Below, piece after piece: positions 51,309 through 62,490 of a DNA stretch of 64,000 nucleotides (positions within the stretch are counted from its first letter, which is position 1; every line of letters starts with the position of its first letter). The stretch covers positions 4,983,501 to 5,047,500 of the forward strand of contig NC_092702.1 of assembly GCF_964275005.1 (NCBI RefSeq). The letters run 5' to 3'. The position numbers and the translations under genes were made by a program. The notes beneath the pieces were generated by a model. That model did no database searches, was not told where the DNA came from, and saw only the letters and a list, made by a program, of their open reading frames with translations. The DNA is from Diadema setosum (taxonomy: Eukaryota; Echinodermata; Echinoidea; Diadematoida; Diadematidae).

Positions 51309-52679
51309 ATGTCTTCATCAGCTCTTGTAATCATCTTGCTTGTCTTTGTCAATAATTCGTCTCCGGGTTTAACCCAGGAGGCACAAGTATCATTCGGAAA
51401 TTTGACAGACGTCTACGTCCACCAGGGTCAAGATATGGTGGCAAACGTCACTGTGACGGGGTACCGTGGGCCAAGAACCGAGCTGTTCTTCAAGAGCGAG
51501 AGCAATTTCGCATTTACCGTCATCAACGGCTCGGACACGCGTTTTCCGCTTAACGAGAACATGTTTCTCCCCGCGACGTTCAGGTTCGTGGTTCGCGGAA
51601 AAAATCTGGCGGTGTCGAGTATGAGGATTCTCGTATCGGAAATGGGGTCCCGAGGAGCCAACGTGAGTGGGGAAGTGACGGTTAAGGTGTTGCTGCGTAA
51701 AAGTCAGTATAGGCGAATTGTCAACTACCTATTTATCGTGCCCATGACACTGACTTATACATTGATGGGAATCCTACTTGATCTTAAAGTTATCTGGGAG
51801 TGCATTCGCCGGCCCCTTGGCATCACCATAGGTTGCGTTTGTCAGTTCGGGATTATGCCCGCCCTTGCCTTCGGGATCGGGAAAGCGCTGAGGATGGACT
51901 CAGCTACAGCTTTGGGGCTTCTGCTTGTCGGTTGCTGTCCCGGCGGGAATATGAGTAACCACCTCAGTCTCCTTGTGGGCGCTGACTACATGTTGAGCGT
52001 CACGATGACGGTTTTTTCCACCGTGCTCGCTCTGGGAGCAACGCCTCTCAATCTCCTCATCTACAGTCCTCGCGTGGTCGAGACCGACCTCGTCACACCG
52101 TACGGCAGGATCGCTACCCAGCTCCTGATGCTTATCGTTCCGTTGTTCGTGGGCGTGCTCATCCGACTGAAGTTTCCGCAAGCGAACTTGAAGGTGAAAA
52201 AGATCATCAAACCTTGTGTGGCTGTCACATTCGTAGTGGTCGGCTCCTTAACTGTCCCTCTTAACCTCCACATTTTCTTCTCCCCTTGGAAGATCTACGT
52301 TGCTGCTCTTTTACTACCGTTTTCGGGGGCGCTCATCGGTGGCACCGTATCCATGATCGCACGCCTGAAAAAGCCACAAGTGATTGCGATAGCCTTCGAA
52401 ACCGGTGTCCAGAACGGGACCATTGCCTACATCGTGCTCCTCAGCACGTTCCCGAAGCCGGAGGCGACCCTCATGGCGAGGGTAGCCTTCGTCGCCATGA
52501 TGATGGCGTTCTTGGAAGGGGGCCTCTTCTCTCTCACCTACTACCTCGTCGGCAGGTGCAGGGGGAAGAAGAAAGATAGCAACTGTGAATCGGAGATTGA
52601 CATTGTCGATGCCGTTGAGATGGTGGGTACATACAAACGCACTGATGACAATTCGGGGATCGACAATGGGCCTGGCTAG
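51309..52679 (+). CDS. SLC10-family sodium/bile-acid-type transporter
   Basis: This is a multipass plasma-membrane symporter of the SLC10 (bile acid:sodium symporter) family. The single open exon encodes 456 residues from the chosen Met. That Met (MSSSALVIILL) begins a good signal peptide. An in-frame Met 20 codons upstream (51249) precedes a run of His and basic residues, and a plausible TAG splice acceptor lies between the two at about 51280, so the 5' UTR may be split. Residues ~23-135 form an extracellular N-terminal domain with several N-glycosylation sites (NLT, NVT, NGS, NVS). About nine hydrophobic helices follow. Family signatures are GCCPGGNMSNHLSLLVGADY with LSVTMTVFSTVLALGATPL, and FETGVQNGTIAYIVLL. 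The last contains the E-x-G-x-Q-N sodium-site residues. The extracellular domain and the length resemble SLC10A3/SLC10A5 (438-477 residues) more than NTCP/ASBT. The substrate cannot be read from the sequence. Confidence 0.9.
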   Translation: MSSSALVIILLVFVNNSSPGLTQEAQVSFGNLTDVYVHQGQDMVANVTVTGYRGPRTELFFKSESNFAFTVINGSDTRFPLNENMFLPATFRFVVRGKNLAVSSMRILVSEMGSRGANVSGEVTVKVLLRKSQYRRIVNYLFIVPMTLTYTLMGILLDLKVIWECIRRPLGITIGCVCQFGIMPALAFGIGKALRMDSATALGLLLVGCCPGGNMSNHLSLLVGADYMLSVTMTVFSTVLALGATPLNLLIYSPRVVETDLVTPYGRIATQLLMLIVPLFVGVLIRLKFPQANLKVKKIIKPCVAVTFVVVGSLTVPLNLHIFFSPWKIYVAALLLPFSGALIGGTVSMIARLKKPQVIAIAFETGVQNGTIAYIVLLSTFPKPEATLMARVAFVAMMMAFLEGGLFSLTYYLVGRCRGKKKDSNCESEIDIVDAVEMVGTYKRTDDNSGIDNGPG

Positions 52680-53560
52680 GACAACAACCCCCTATAACAC
52701 TGGAGAGGTGGAATATATTTGACACAGGGGCAAATGACTGGATACGACTGACATTATAACCAGGTCGAACAGAAAAATACAGCGTGAATTTCTAAACAGG
52801 ATTCTGAATAAGCAATGGTCATTCCCATTCTCTCTTTCAATTAAATAAGCAGAAAGATAGTTCTAATTCAAATGAATGATTCTTGCTTTGATTTTTTTCT
52901 TCATCTTTACGTCGACGAAGGTCAATTTGTCAATATTGGTTGCAATACGATCGTTCTTCAGGAGTGAGTATCGTTAATTTGTATCCCTCTACAAATTAAA
53001 TCTGTCTTGTTTCAATATCGTTCTTTCAAGATCGTTTTTACTGTTAATTACAGAGTCGTTCATGTTACAATCGATTGCCCTGAAGCTGAAGTAGGCCTAT
53101 ACAGTCTACCGTGCTGATGTTGCCCTGGTAGCAAGAAGCGAGAAAAAAACTCAAAACAATACAAACCAAGAAAATAAACACTTTTAATCACCCGAAGTGT
53201 GTTTTTCGGTTATTTTGGACTAAAATGACCAAGGGGTGATAATCGCGGGGTGATCTGAAAATCTATGTTCTGTACCGGAGTGATCTAAACAGTGATAAAT
53301 CATTGAATAAAACTTTAAAAGCCTTAGAAAACGACGTAGGCCTATTATGAACCTCAGTTTGTTTGATATTGCGAGCTCAAGGTAAACTTCACAAGGTAAA
53401 TAGATAGTTCTTCATTTTTATTTTTATTGTTATCAGTGTCATATACATGATTGAGAGCCGTGATTTCGCTTTAGGGTAGCGCGTCTGCCTCCAGATGTTG
53501 TTTGTAATCGCACCGTCCTCTCTATAGTACCAAACACTGTCCTTCGGGTAAGATTTTAGT
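52680..53560. other. 3' flank of the SLC10 gene; no further gene seen
   Basis: No clear AATAAA soon after the stop. At 52910-53050 lie single arms related to the tRNA-like foldbacks (GTCGACGAAGGTCAATTTGT, CCCTCTACAAATTAAAT). Confidence 0.4.
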
Positions 53561-53960
53561 GAGGTTCACACCTAGATCCCTTTACCTTAAGGTTTTCAAA
53601 ACTACGTGGTTTTGTAAACTACGAGGCACTAAACTCCAAGTTAGCGTAGATGGTAGACGCATGTAGTTTTGAAAACCACAACAAAACCTTAACGACAACA
53701 CCATAAGATTTTTTAGGGTTTTGTTGTAGTTTCGTCGTGGTTTTAGGAATGCCCCCCATAGCGCGCTTAAACAAATGACAGATGTGAACGGAGTTTTGTT
53801 AACCACGACGATCAATTTTTTCCACAATAGCAGGCAACCCTATGTGCGAACTAGGCGCCCTTTATTTTCTATCGTAGTTAGCATTATCTTGAGGTTTTGC
53901 TAACTGCATGTAGGTGTGAACGGCATCGAAGTTTTGTCGTGGTTACGGGAAGGAATTTTT
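53560..53960. repeat. Unclassified foldback-rich repeat
   Basis: TTAAGGTTTTCAAAACTACG near 53590 is complemented by GTAGTTTTGAAAACCACAAC near 53670. GGTTCACACCTAGATCCC at the start and GTAGGTGTGAACGG near 53910 look like outer ends. Family not recognised. Confidence 0.45.
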
Positions 53961-53984
53961 ACGCTCGTAGTTAGTATAACTACA

Positions 53985-54190
53985 AGTTTTTGGATAGGTG
54001 TAGACATGGCTATTGAAATTTTCGCGCATTTCGCGTAACCAGAAACTAGCGCGAAAATGGAAGTACGTGAAAATTTTTGCTTGCCATGTGTTCCAGTAGC
54101 TGATGGCTTGATAAATACAGAACGCGAAATTCTTCTTACTAGGCAGAGCGCGAAAAATTAGTCGCGCAAAAATATCCACTTTTACAGGTA
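53985..54190. mobile_element. TTTTCGCGC MITE
   Basis: Member of the GCGAAA family (GAAATTTTCGCGCATTTCGC, AGCGCGAAAAATTAG) ending in TATCCACTTTTACAGGTA. The left end is degraded. Confidence 0.55.
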
Positions 54191-54496
54191 AAATCGAGGT
54201 TCTGTGTGTGAGACTCAAAACTCATGCACGTACAAGATCCCTCTTCATTCATTCATTGCAAAGAGCAGGGTGTATAACCAGGTAAAGTGGTCCCGCCTCA
54301 CCCCTAATAGGACCCAGCAAGTGCAGCTGAATATGGGCTATCCATCAGCCATCTTCTCAAATAAATAAAATAAAACAAACAATGAGGGTATCGTGTGTCA
54401 CATTCAGTTAAATTGCTCACACTTTGAACAGATACCATAAAAGTGCAATCTCCTAATATCGTGATAGTGTCTATATACTTGTATTTGTCTACATAC

Positions 54497-54827
54497 TAGG
54501 AGCTTTAGATTTTCGCGACGGGGACGTTTCAGAGGGGAAAAAATATGTTCTAAGCATGCGCAGGATCGCTATCAAAGTCGATCTATTTGTTGATCTCGTC
54601 GTCTGAGTTTTTCACTATGCGTTCTGTGTTGTTTTTACGTCCGTTCCATTCACGACGTAGAGAGCTACTTCACGCACTGATCGTGATTATGGAGGCGCCA
54701 TGTTACTTTTTTATAGGTTACGTCTCGGCGTAATCTAAAGCTGCTTTTCAACACGACGCAGGGAAGAGGAGAACGTCCAGCTCAAGAGTCGTCTCAACCG
54801 TTCCCGCCGCAAATCTAAAGCTCCCTA
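54497..54827. mobile_element. MITE with TAGGAGCTTTAGATTT ends
   Basis: 331 bp with inverted termini TAGGAGCTTTAGATTTTCGC and CGCAAATCTAAAGCTCCCTA. An inner copy CGGCGTAATCTAAAGCTGC is near the right end. Superfamily not determined. Confidence 0.75.
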
Positions 54828-54829
54828 AT

Positions 54830-55612
54830 GTACCGGATCAGCAAAACTCTTGGCATGTTTAATATATTAAAATGACATCATCCGTTACTGCTGGGAAAGG
54901 GTATCGATGCACGAGTGATAGAAAGATTGGAGATTGTGTATACCTGTAGATCAGGAATAAGATAGGAGATGGATAATATACATTGATTGCTTTATTGCGA
55001 TGGCCATGATGAAATGTTATCGCTAAGTGTATGGATATTTGATTTTGTTGTGTATTTTGTTTATAAGGTTTGCACTTTGTCCGTACAATATTCAGCGGAA
55101 CGAATGTGCTACATGACTGTATGTGTCCACGAAGCTTCAATACTGCGAATGGTAATCTATGATTGCTCTTTGAACCGAATAAGAAAGAAATAAAGCAAAC
55201 CAAGTGCAGTGTTGAATACGTGTATAGTGTTGAGATTTGTAGCGTTGTTTTTATTTCATTTACAATTTAGAATTTATAGAAAAAAAAAACATCTCAGAAA
55301 TTCTTGACCAACGATGACCTATACAGTGAACGTTGCATTGTTAGATCCATGAATACTGAATACACATGTACACACGCAACACACACACACACACACACAC
55401 ACACACATTAAAAAAAACCGCGAAGGCACACATACGTACTTTCGCTGTAATTATTGTCTGTCATCTATCCGATTATGGTTGCCAATGTTACAACTAATAC
55501 AAGCCACGTATGTATTGCCACCGGATCCAATGGTGTATTCAAATAAATGTTCTGAACATTGCTTCTATTATCACAAGGATATAGAAAGACCGGTACTCAC
55601 AAAACAACACAC
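54830..55612. other. No gene seen; (CA)n near 55380-55407
   Basis: AT-rich DNA with one CA microsatellite. Open frames on both strands have no family resemblance. Confidence 0.4.
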
Positions 55613-55613
55613 C

Positions 55614-55780
55614 CAGGGGGTGTTTCATAAAGCTGTTCGTAAAGTTACGAACGACTTACGAACAACTGGTGATCAGTTCTGAATTATTGAAATTCTGATA
55701 AGCAGAGCACATCAGAACTGATAACCAGTCGTTCGTAAGTCGTTCGTAACGTAACGAACAGCTTTATGAAACAGGGCCCC
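55614..55780. mobile_element. Palindromic MITE (TTTCATAAAGCTGTTCG family)
   Basis: 167 bp near-perfect foldback from GGGGGTGTTTCATAAAGCTG to CAGCTTTATGAAACAGGGCC. The arms contain ACGAACGACTTACGAAC and its complement. Confidence 0.85.
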
Positions 55781-55786
55781 AGACTT

Positions 55787-55788
<2 letters not shown>

Positions 55789-55820
<32 letters not shown>
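55789..55820. repeat. (TA)n microsatellite
   Basis: About 15 TA units next to the preceding MITE. Confidence 0.9.
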
Positions 55821-55821
<1 letters not shown>

Positions 55822-56499
55822 GGGAGATATTGGGGAAATCTCTATAGACCGAACACCGAGCTTTTCAATGTTCCGAAGGACCGAAGATTTCATCGAATTT
55901 CCGGGAAAACTAATTACTTTAATCCGTGATGACGAACCCCCCCCCTCCCCACTTGACACACACTAAAAATTTCACCAAAGGATCTATAGTGCACACCATT
56001 AAAAGACACGCACATCTTGATGTAAACACACATTTTTTTTTTTTTTTTACTCGGTGTATTAAAGCACAATTACATGTATGTCATAATCCCTTTAAATGGG
56101 TTATCATAATGAAAAGAACAATATTTATCAATATGTAGATATGCCTCTGTATGAAAGTACAAATCAATCACTGACGATGATCATAAGCAACAAAAAAAAA
56201 ATGATATTTCATTTAATTTATTTCTATTTTATTTTATTCATTCATTTTATATAAGTTTGATGATGAAATACCATAATTAGGTAAAGACGTAGACGTACAT
56301 AATCAAAGTTAGTAACGATACAGAATCTAATAACTTAAAACAAAAAAACAAAGACCCTCACCCCCCCCCCCCCCCCCTCAAAGAAGAGCGCTTTTCGACT
56401 TTTATACTCTTTGAACTGTAGCAGGATAATACTTCCTGTGGAAACAGGCATGACGGGGAAGAGATATCACATATCCCTTTGGGGAAAACCAGAGAAAAC

Positions 56500-56501
56500 T
56501 A

Positions 56502-56598
<97 letters not shown>

Positions 56599-56865
56599 AT
56601 GTATTAATACTACTACTGCTACTGATAATACTAATAATGTCTTATTTATCCACGGTATCGAACCTTCAGTGTTGCCACTGCTACCATTGGGTCCTGCCAT
56701 TATCATTATCCTAGCGTTTCTAGGTACCCATTTATACACCTGGGTCGAGAGGGACATGGTGGGTAAAAATATCTTGTCCAAGGACGCAAAGCACTGGGCG
56801 GGAATCGAACGCGGGTCCTCCGATTGGGAGTCGGGAGTCTTATCCACTAAGCCACATATCGCCCC
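56500..56865 (-). mobile_element. tRNA-derived SINE with (ATT)n tail
   Basis: The - strand begins GGGCGATATGTGGCTTAGTG (A-box region), has B-box GCGTTCGATTCCCGC at about 56800-56814, then CGTCCTTGGACAAGATATTT and CCCAGGTGTATAAATGGGTA, a layout common to tRNA-derived SINEs of marine animals. It ends in a tract of about 30 ATT triplets (56505-56597 on the + strand as AAT). Confidence 0.8.
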
Positions 56866-57745
56866 TACGAAAGCAGTTTGTATGATATTCAGACCTTCGT
56901 ATTTCAGTGATGCACTTCTAATTTATTTCCGTTAATGGATATATGATCTTTCTCTTCCTAATCATATGTTCGTTGTGACCTTTGCCTATTACATTATGAA
57001 CTTGAATATAAAAATGACCATATTATTACATCATGTTTATCAGTCAATCGATCATATAATTTCTTGTATTAAGTGTGGTGTGAATGCAGCCTACAAGCTC
57101 AGCTTTTTAGCATTCCTCCCCATTTCCAACATTTTCCTATCCCTACAAGTTTTCTGTAAATTTATCCTTTACTTTGTATGATGACATTTATGCACTGTAT
57201 TCAATTTTTGTAACATATTTATATGTTTTTGTTGGAAATGAAAAATAAATGAAATGAATGAAAAAATGAAAAAAAATGAATCATTCGATTTTATGAAAGT
57301 TTCTTGTGGACATGTTAATGTATATGTTGTCAATCTGTATTTCTACTTATACTGGCCCAAAATACTTCACGACTTACAACTCTTTTATGGCAATTCCAAA
57401 ATACGAAAGAATAAGTTTTTAAGTTTTGATTACAAAGGGCACGTAAGTTATCAACAAAGGACAAGAATTTCAATTTTAAAACTGCTCGTTTGTAAAAATC
57501 ACCCAGTGAAGTAATGTGTATGAAAAATTATAAACAAGCGTCTATCAGGTTTCATAACCAATGAGAATTGGTCAATCAGAACAAAAAAAAAAATGTCACG
57601 AAATATGTTTTTGTCTTTGTGCCCAATCCATTTTTTTATATATCTTTATGGTTTACGCAGCAAAAGCGAAAAACAATCCACAAATCAACAACAACAAGAA
57701 CAAAGTATCCATCGAACACCCGTATACTTGTACAGATCAAGCTGA

Positions 57746-58359
57746 TCATTCCGAAGTCTTCATCGCAGCTATGTACTGCTCAGCAGTTGGATCACGAAAA
57801 AAATCTAGCCCTCCCGATTTAGCTCCAAAGACTGGATGGCGCAGTGGGGGTTTGGGATCTTCTACGATCTTCATGAACGTTGCAACTACGTCTTCCATCG
57901 GTACTATGACACCCTCGAGGACTTCCGCGTTTTTGACCGCCTTCGCTTGGTCGATCTCGCTACCGGATTCACCAGTCCCCACTTTCTGGAGACTTTGGAT
58001 GATTCCGTCCAAGAGAGGTGTTTGTACACCCGCTGGTTCGATCACACACGGCCTGTAGTAAAAATGAAATAGTTCTTTCCTATATCATATGGAGGTAATA
58101 GTCGATGGAAGTTTCGGGATTAACGCCTGAGATGACAACTATTACTCTTTGCGGCTTTTAGGGGTGTCTAGTGTTGGTACATGTAGTTTGAATTTGATTA
58201 ATGTTTGGGAAAAGAAGAGTTCCTAAATTCAATGTTAATATTCTATCATGTTTGTTTCCACTCACCAAATATTGTAGGCTCTCGCAACGAGAGCGAAAGA
58301 CTCAAAGAATCCTTCTACAGCAAACTTGGAAGCAGCGTAGAGCTCTCCATGCATGGCCC
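57746..58359 (-). CDS. Short-chain dehydrogenase, C-terminal exons (RDH8/HSD17B1-like), partial
   Basis: Two - strand exons at 58266-58359 and 57746-58052 join in phase (GT donor at 58264-58265, AG acceptor at 58053-58054). The upstream exon carries the SDR catalytic YxxxK motif in LYAASKFAVEGFFESFALV. The last exon carries VIEPAGVQTPLLDG, which follows the substrate loop, and a C-terminal tail PPLRHPVFGA...EQYIAAMKTSE before the stop. Classical SDRs oxidise or reduce alcohols and ketones with NAD(P). The order ASKFAVEG, IEPxGVxT, KPPLR, then YxAAM resembles retinol dehydrogenase 8 and 17-beta-HSD type 1 (family memory). The TGxxxGIG cofactor-binding half and the central Asn/Ser exons were not found between 58360 and 64000, where only repeats occur. 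They probably lie beyond the right edge, with an intron over 5.6 kb; otherwise the gene is truncated. Confidence 0.75.
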
Positions 58360-58408
58360 CTGAAATTAAAAAGAATCGTGGATTTGTCAAGTCCTGTAAA
58401 ATGTTATT

Positions 58409-58530
58409 TCTTACCCTCGACATTTTTACCTTTGACATTTTTACAATTGTACCTCTGAAGTTTTTACTTCCGATATTATTATCTCTGACATTATCTCTGA
58501 TATTTTCATTCCCAACATTTCTACTTCTGA
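58409..58530. repeat. Diverged 15-bp array (ACATTTTTACCTCTG type)
   Basis: Units such as GACATTTTTACCTTTG and GACATTATCTCTGAT run directly into GATATTTCGGGGGCATCCCA and then the CACGAG array. Confidence 0.75.
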
Positions 58531-58546
58531 TATTTCGGGGGCATCC

Positions 58547-59445
58547 CACGAGACCGACACCCACGAGTCATACGGTCCACGAGACCGACATCAATAATAG
58601 GTCCATGAGTCATACAGCAAACGAGTTATACGGCTCAGGAGTCATACAGCCCGTGAGTTCGACACTACGCACAAAAGGCTCATGAGACCGACACTAAGCA
58701 AACATAGCCCACGAGACCGACACTAAGCAATAAAGGCTCATGAGACTGACACTAAAGGGCTTTTTACACTTGTAAATTTTTGCTTAGCCCCGGACTATCG
58801 GTGGGGCTAAGGGGGGGCCTTAGCCCCACCGATAGTACGGGACTATCCTTAGCCCACTTTCTGTTTACACTCGTTTTTGCCAAAGTGGGCTAGCCCCACC
58901 GATAGTACGGTACTATCTGGCCCTGCAAAATAGCAGGGGTTAGCACCGCAATTGCGGTGCTAGCACCGCAATTGCGGTGCCAAGCAAGTGAGTGTAAACA
59001 GAACGAAAAAATAATCCTGGGCTAAGCGACGGAGACGAAGTGCGACCCTCACTGACCAATCAGAAACGAGGTAATCAAGTGCTGCCGGTGCGTGCGTGTA
59101 CGTGTACAGTACACAGCGTAATTATGAATATTCATGTGGTTTGGAAAGTCCGGGGCTAAGAAAGACGAGTGTAAAAAGGTCAGTTTTCTCCTTAGCCCCG
59201 GACAAGAGATAGTACGGGACTAATTGGCGAGTGTAAAAAGCTGAAAAAATTGGTACGGGACTAACGATAGTCCTGGGTCAGAGAAAGTCCGGGGTTAAGA
59301 AACACAAGTGTAAAAAGCCCTTAAGCAAAGAAAGCCCACGAGACCGACAGTAGGCAAAAAAGGCCCACGAGACCGACACTAAGCTAAAAAGGCTCACGAG
59401 ACCGACACTAAGCAAAGAAGGCCCACGAGACCGACAGGATAAACA
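58547..59445 (+). repeat. CACGAG mosaic tandem array, interrupted by a MITE
   Basis: Three unit types share CACGAG/CATGAG: (a) CACGAGACCGACACTAAGCA plus AARAAGGCC (28-29 bp), (b) CACGAGTCATACAGCC (16-17 bp), (c) CACGAGTTCGACACTA-type (28-29 bp). Types are interspersed at the start and type a dominates to the end. A 566-bp MITE sits inside at 58756-59321. Confidence 0.85.
58756..59321. mobile_element. Harbinger-like MITE inserted in a CACGAG unit
   Basis: Inverted ends AGGGCTTTTTACACTTGT and ACAAGTGTAAAAAGCCCT. Target duplication TAA on both sides (58753-58755, 59322-59324). The neighbouring tandem units (GACACTAAGCAAAG) give the empty site, so insertion at CACTAAGC is explicit. The interior has paired GCTAGCACCGCAATTGCGGT and GTCCGGGGCTAAG words and no ORF of note. 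Confidence 0.85.
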
Positions 59446-60429
59446 GCGCCATCTACATGTCAATCACCTGTACAGGGTGTTCCATGAACGGAAAAATAAC
59501 ATACTGGCGGTTGTAATTTGTAAATTTTAATGAACGACATCAAACATGTATTTCTACATACTTCTGGTGGGGGGGGGGGAGCAAGTGTGGGAGCGACATT
59601 GTTATCAAGTAGAAAAATAGAATTGTATTCTTCATGCCCCCCCCCCCCCAAAAAAAAAAAAAAAATAGAAGAATTAGTATTCTTCATCCCCCCCCCCCAA
59701 CAAAAAAGACCAAAAAAAAAAAAAAAAAAAAAAACCCAAACACCCACAAATGAATTAAAAAGAGGGCAAGAACGATGTACGGATTAATTTTAAAGCTTTG
59801 ATAATGCCATCGTGCTATTTTAATAGGCTTTCCTAGTTTTTAGGCAGAAGATGGACAGGATATAATTTTTACCTCTTCTCTTTCCCGATTCACTAGTTAC
59901 TTATTCTATTTTAGATTTTCTACCTTCCTGCATGGAACTTTTGCAGTAAGATCTATTTGTAATTTTCTCTGTAACTGTAATGTAATGCTACTGATTAAAA
60001 CGTTTTATATCGCAGGGATTCACCTGAATTTGTGGCTTGTGTTATTCTCCTCCAAACAGTACATTTTTTTGTGAAATACAATAGCTGTTTTCATGGATGC
60101 ATCTAATCTTTTCCGAATCCCTTACGCTACCTTAATAGACGATTACGTTATCTTTATTTCTAATTAATACTAATTCAACACCCTCGCAGGTTTACTGTGG
60201 AAAGATCTGTTACACACTTTTACTGTACTTTGTTCATCTTTTTCACAAACAAAAACCCATGCAAACACAATTAAAGATCCTGATCATTTCAGGGGGGGGG
60301 GGGGGCAACTGATGGGGTTACACCCTGCCGGAGATGGTAACTCTTCTTTTCCATCTCTCATATATTATCTTCCTATTCTAAGTATCAGGACACCCTATAC
60401 AATTATTTATTGGTCTATAGGTGGCGCTG

Positions 60430-60868
60430 TTCATCCTGTCGGTCTCGTGGGCCTTCTTTGCTTAGTGTCGGTCTGGTGAACCTCTTTTGCGTAATGTCGG
60501 TCTCGTGAGCCTTGTATGCGTAGCGTCGGTCTCGTGGACCTTTTAAGTGTAGTGTCGGTCTCGTGGGCTTTGTTTGCTTACTGTCGGTCTCGTGAGCCTT
60601 TTGTGCGTAGTGTCGGTCTCGTGAGCCGTATAACTCCTGGGCTTATTTAACTTGATGTCAAACTCGTGGGCTTTATTTACTCAGTGTCGAACTCGTGGGC
60701 TGTATAACTGGTGGGCTGTATGACTTGTGAGCTGTATGACTCGTGGGCTGTATAACTGGTGGGCTGTATGACTTGTGAGCTGTATGACTCGTGGGCTGTA
60801 TGACTTGTGAGCTGTATGACTTGTGGGCTGTATGACTCGTGGGTGTCGGTCTCGTGACGTGCACCCGA
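60430..60868 (-). repeat. CACGAG array, left-arm copy
   Basis: - strand order from the centre outward: CCCACGAGTCATAC units, then TTCGACACTG, TTCGACATCA, then ACCGAC units ending at GACAGGATGAACAGCGCCAC. Open frames through it read as repeats of HTAHESYS and are not genes. Confidence 0.85.
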
Positions 60869-60872
60869 TATT

Positions 60873-61020
60873 TCTACCACTGACATTTTAGTCTGTGATA
60901 TTTTGTTTTTCCACTGACGTTTTTCCCTCTAACATTTTTTGCCTCCTGTATCTTTACCCCTGACATTACCTCTGACATGTTTATCCCTCTGACATGATCT
61001 CTGTTATTTTTCATGCCCGA
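60873..61020. repeat. Diverged 15-bp array between two CACGAG arrays
   Basis: CCCGATATTTCTACCACTGA opens the block and GCCCGATATTTCGGGGTCAT closes it. ACATTTTTACCTCTG-like units lie between. Confidence 0.75.
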
Positions 61021-61039
61021 TATTTCGGGGTCATCCCAC

Positions 61040-61336
61040 TAGACCGACACCCACGAGTCATACAGCCCACGAGTTCGACATTAAAAACAGGTCCATGAGT
61101 CATACAGCCCATAAGTTCGACACTAGGCAAATAAAGCCCATGAGTTCGACACTAGGTAAAGACAGCCCACGAGTTCGACAGATACAACACGGCGCGTAAT
61201 GTGTCGGTCTCATGGGCCTTGTTGGCTTAGTGTTGGACTCATGGGCTATATGACTTGTGAGCTGTATATGACTCGTGGGCTGTATGACTTGTGGGCTGTA
61301 TGGCTCGTGGGTGTCGGTCTCGTGACGTACACCCGA
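61040..61336. repeat. Inverted pair of short CACGAG arrays
   Basis: A + strand array (61040-61190) faces a - strand array (61198-61325) across ACAGATACAACACGGCGCG. It ends in GTGACGTACACCCGATATTT and a few 15-bp units to 61370. Confidence 0.8.
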
Positions 61337-61674
61337 TATTTCTACCTCTGACATTTTTACCTCTGAAAATGTTATCTGGCATCGGGGAAGGAAAGGTGGT
61401 CACCATTTCCACCTATGTAAACAAAATAGGTCCTACTCTGTGTCTTGAAGTGTATAGCATTTGCTGGTAAGGCCTCGTGCCCTTGTACAGATGTTTGAGA
61501 ATAACAGTTAACAGTTAAAAGTTAAAACTCCAAACCTCAAATCCGTCACGTTTAGAATAGTGTGACAGGCAATTTCATGACATTTTCTGACGTTTTCCAT
61601 AATTTTGCGCTATAGGTAATGGATATGATAAGCTGTCCAATACACTGTATGGGAAACAATTCAATTTCAAATTG

Positions 61675-62168
61675 AAAAACAACAAGGAAAAGTAGAAATT
61701 ACGCGGTGCGTAATATATGTCCCCGCCGGAAGTAGCATTTTGTAACAAAATGTGCAATATAGGTAAAAAATCAAGGTCAAAGGTCAAAGAAGTCAAAGGT
61801 CAAAATTCTGTGTAGAAGTTTTGAAGCCCTCACCTAGTGCCATCACATAAAGCAAACGGAATCGAAATGGGGTTGGAAATGGCGAAGGAGTAGCATTTTG
61901 TAGCAAAATGTACAATATAGGTCAAAGGTCAAGGTCAAAGGTCACAACTGAAATTCTGTGTAGAAGTTTTAAAGCTCCCATGTAGTGCTATCATATAAAG
62001 CAAACAGAATCAAAATTGGCTCATAAATGACAGAGAAGTAGCAAATTGAACATTTTGATCACACACGGACGCACGCACGGACGGACGCACGGACGGACGG
62101 ACGCACGGACACACACACATACGGAGCCCGTTTCATAGTCCCCTGCTCGAACTCGTTCGGCGGGGACA
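61675..62168 (-). mobile_element. CCCCGCC element, inverted shorter copy
   Basis: Reverse of 21161-22110: GCGTAATATATGTCCCCGCC at its left, one to two DR1-bearing units, an ACGG-rich microsatellite, and TGCTCGAACTCGTTCGGCGG at its right. Perfect AGGTCAAAGGTCA at 61774 and 61932. Confidence 0.8.
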
Positions 62169-62490
62169 AAAACAAAAACAAAACAACCGGACAAATACAT
62201 CCTTCATCCGCTTATCGAAGTAGGTAGTTTATGCCTGTGTATTTTGTTTCCTTACTTTCTTGCTTGGTGAAAATATACGTTACTTGACCCCAACACCGTC
62301 TTTGAAAAACATGTAGCAAAGACAACAAAATCGCTATCATTGTTGTCTTTACCAAATAGTGAGATGCATGGTAATATCATAAATTAAGTACATAATATAT
62401 GTCAGTATACCGTTATTTCATTTTCGCCCTGAGACAGTTTCATCTAATAATGTATAAATCTTTAGTTGTATAATGTTTGTATCTTTTTTA

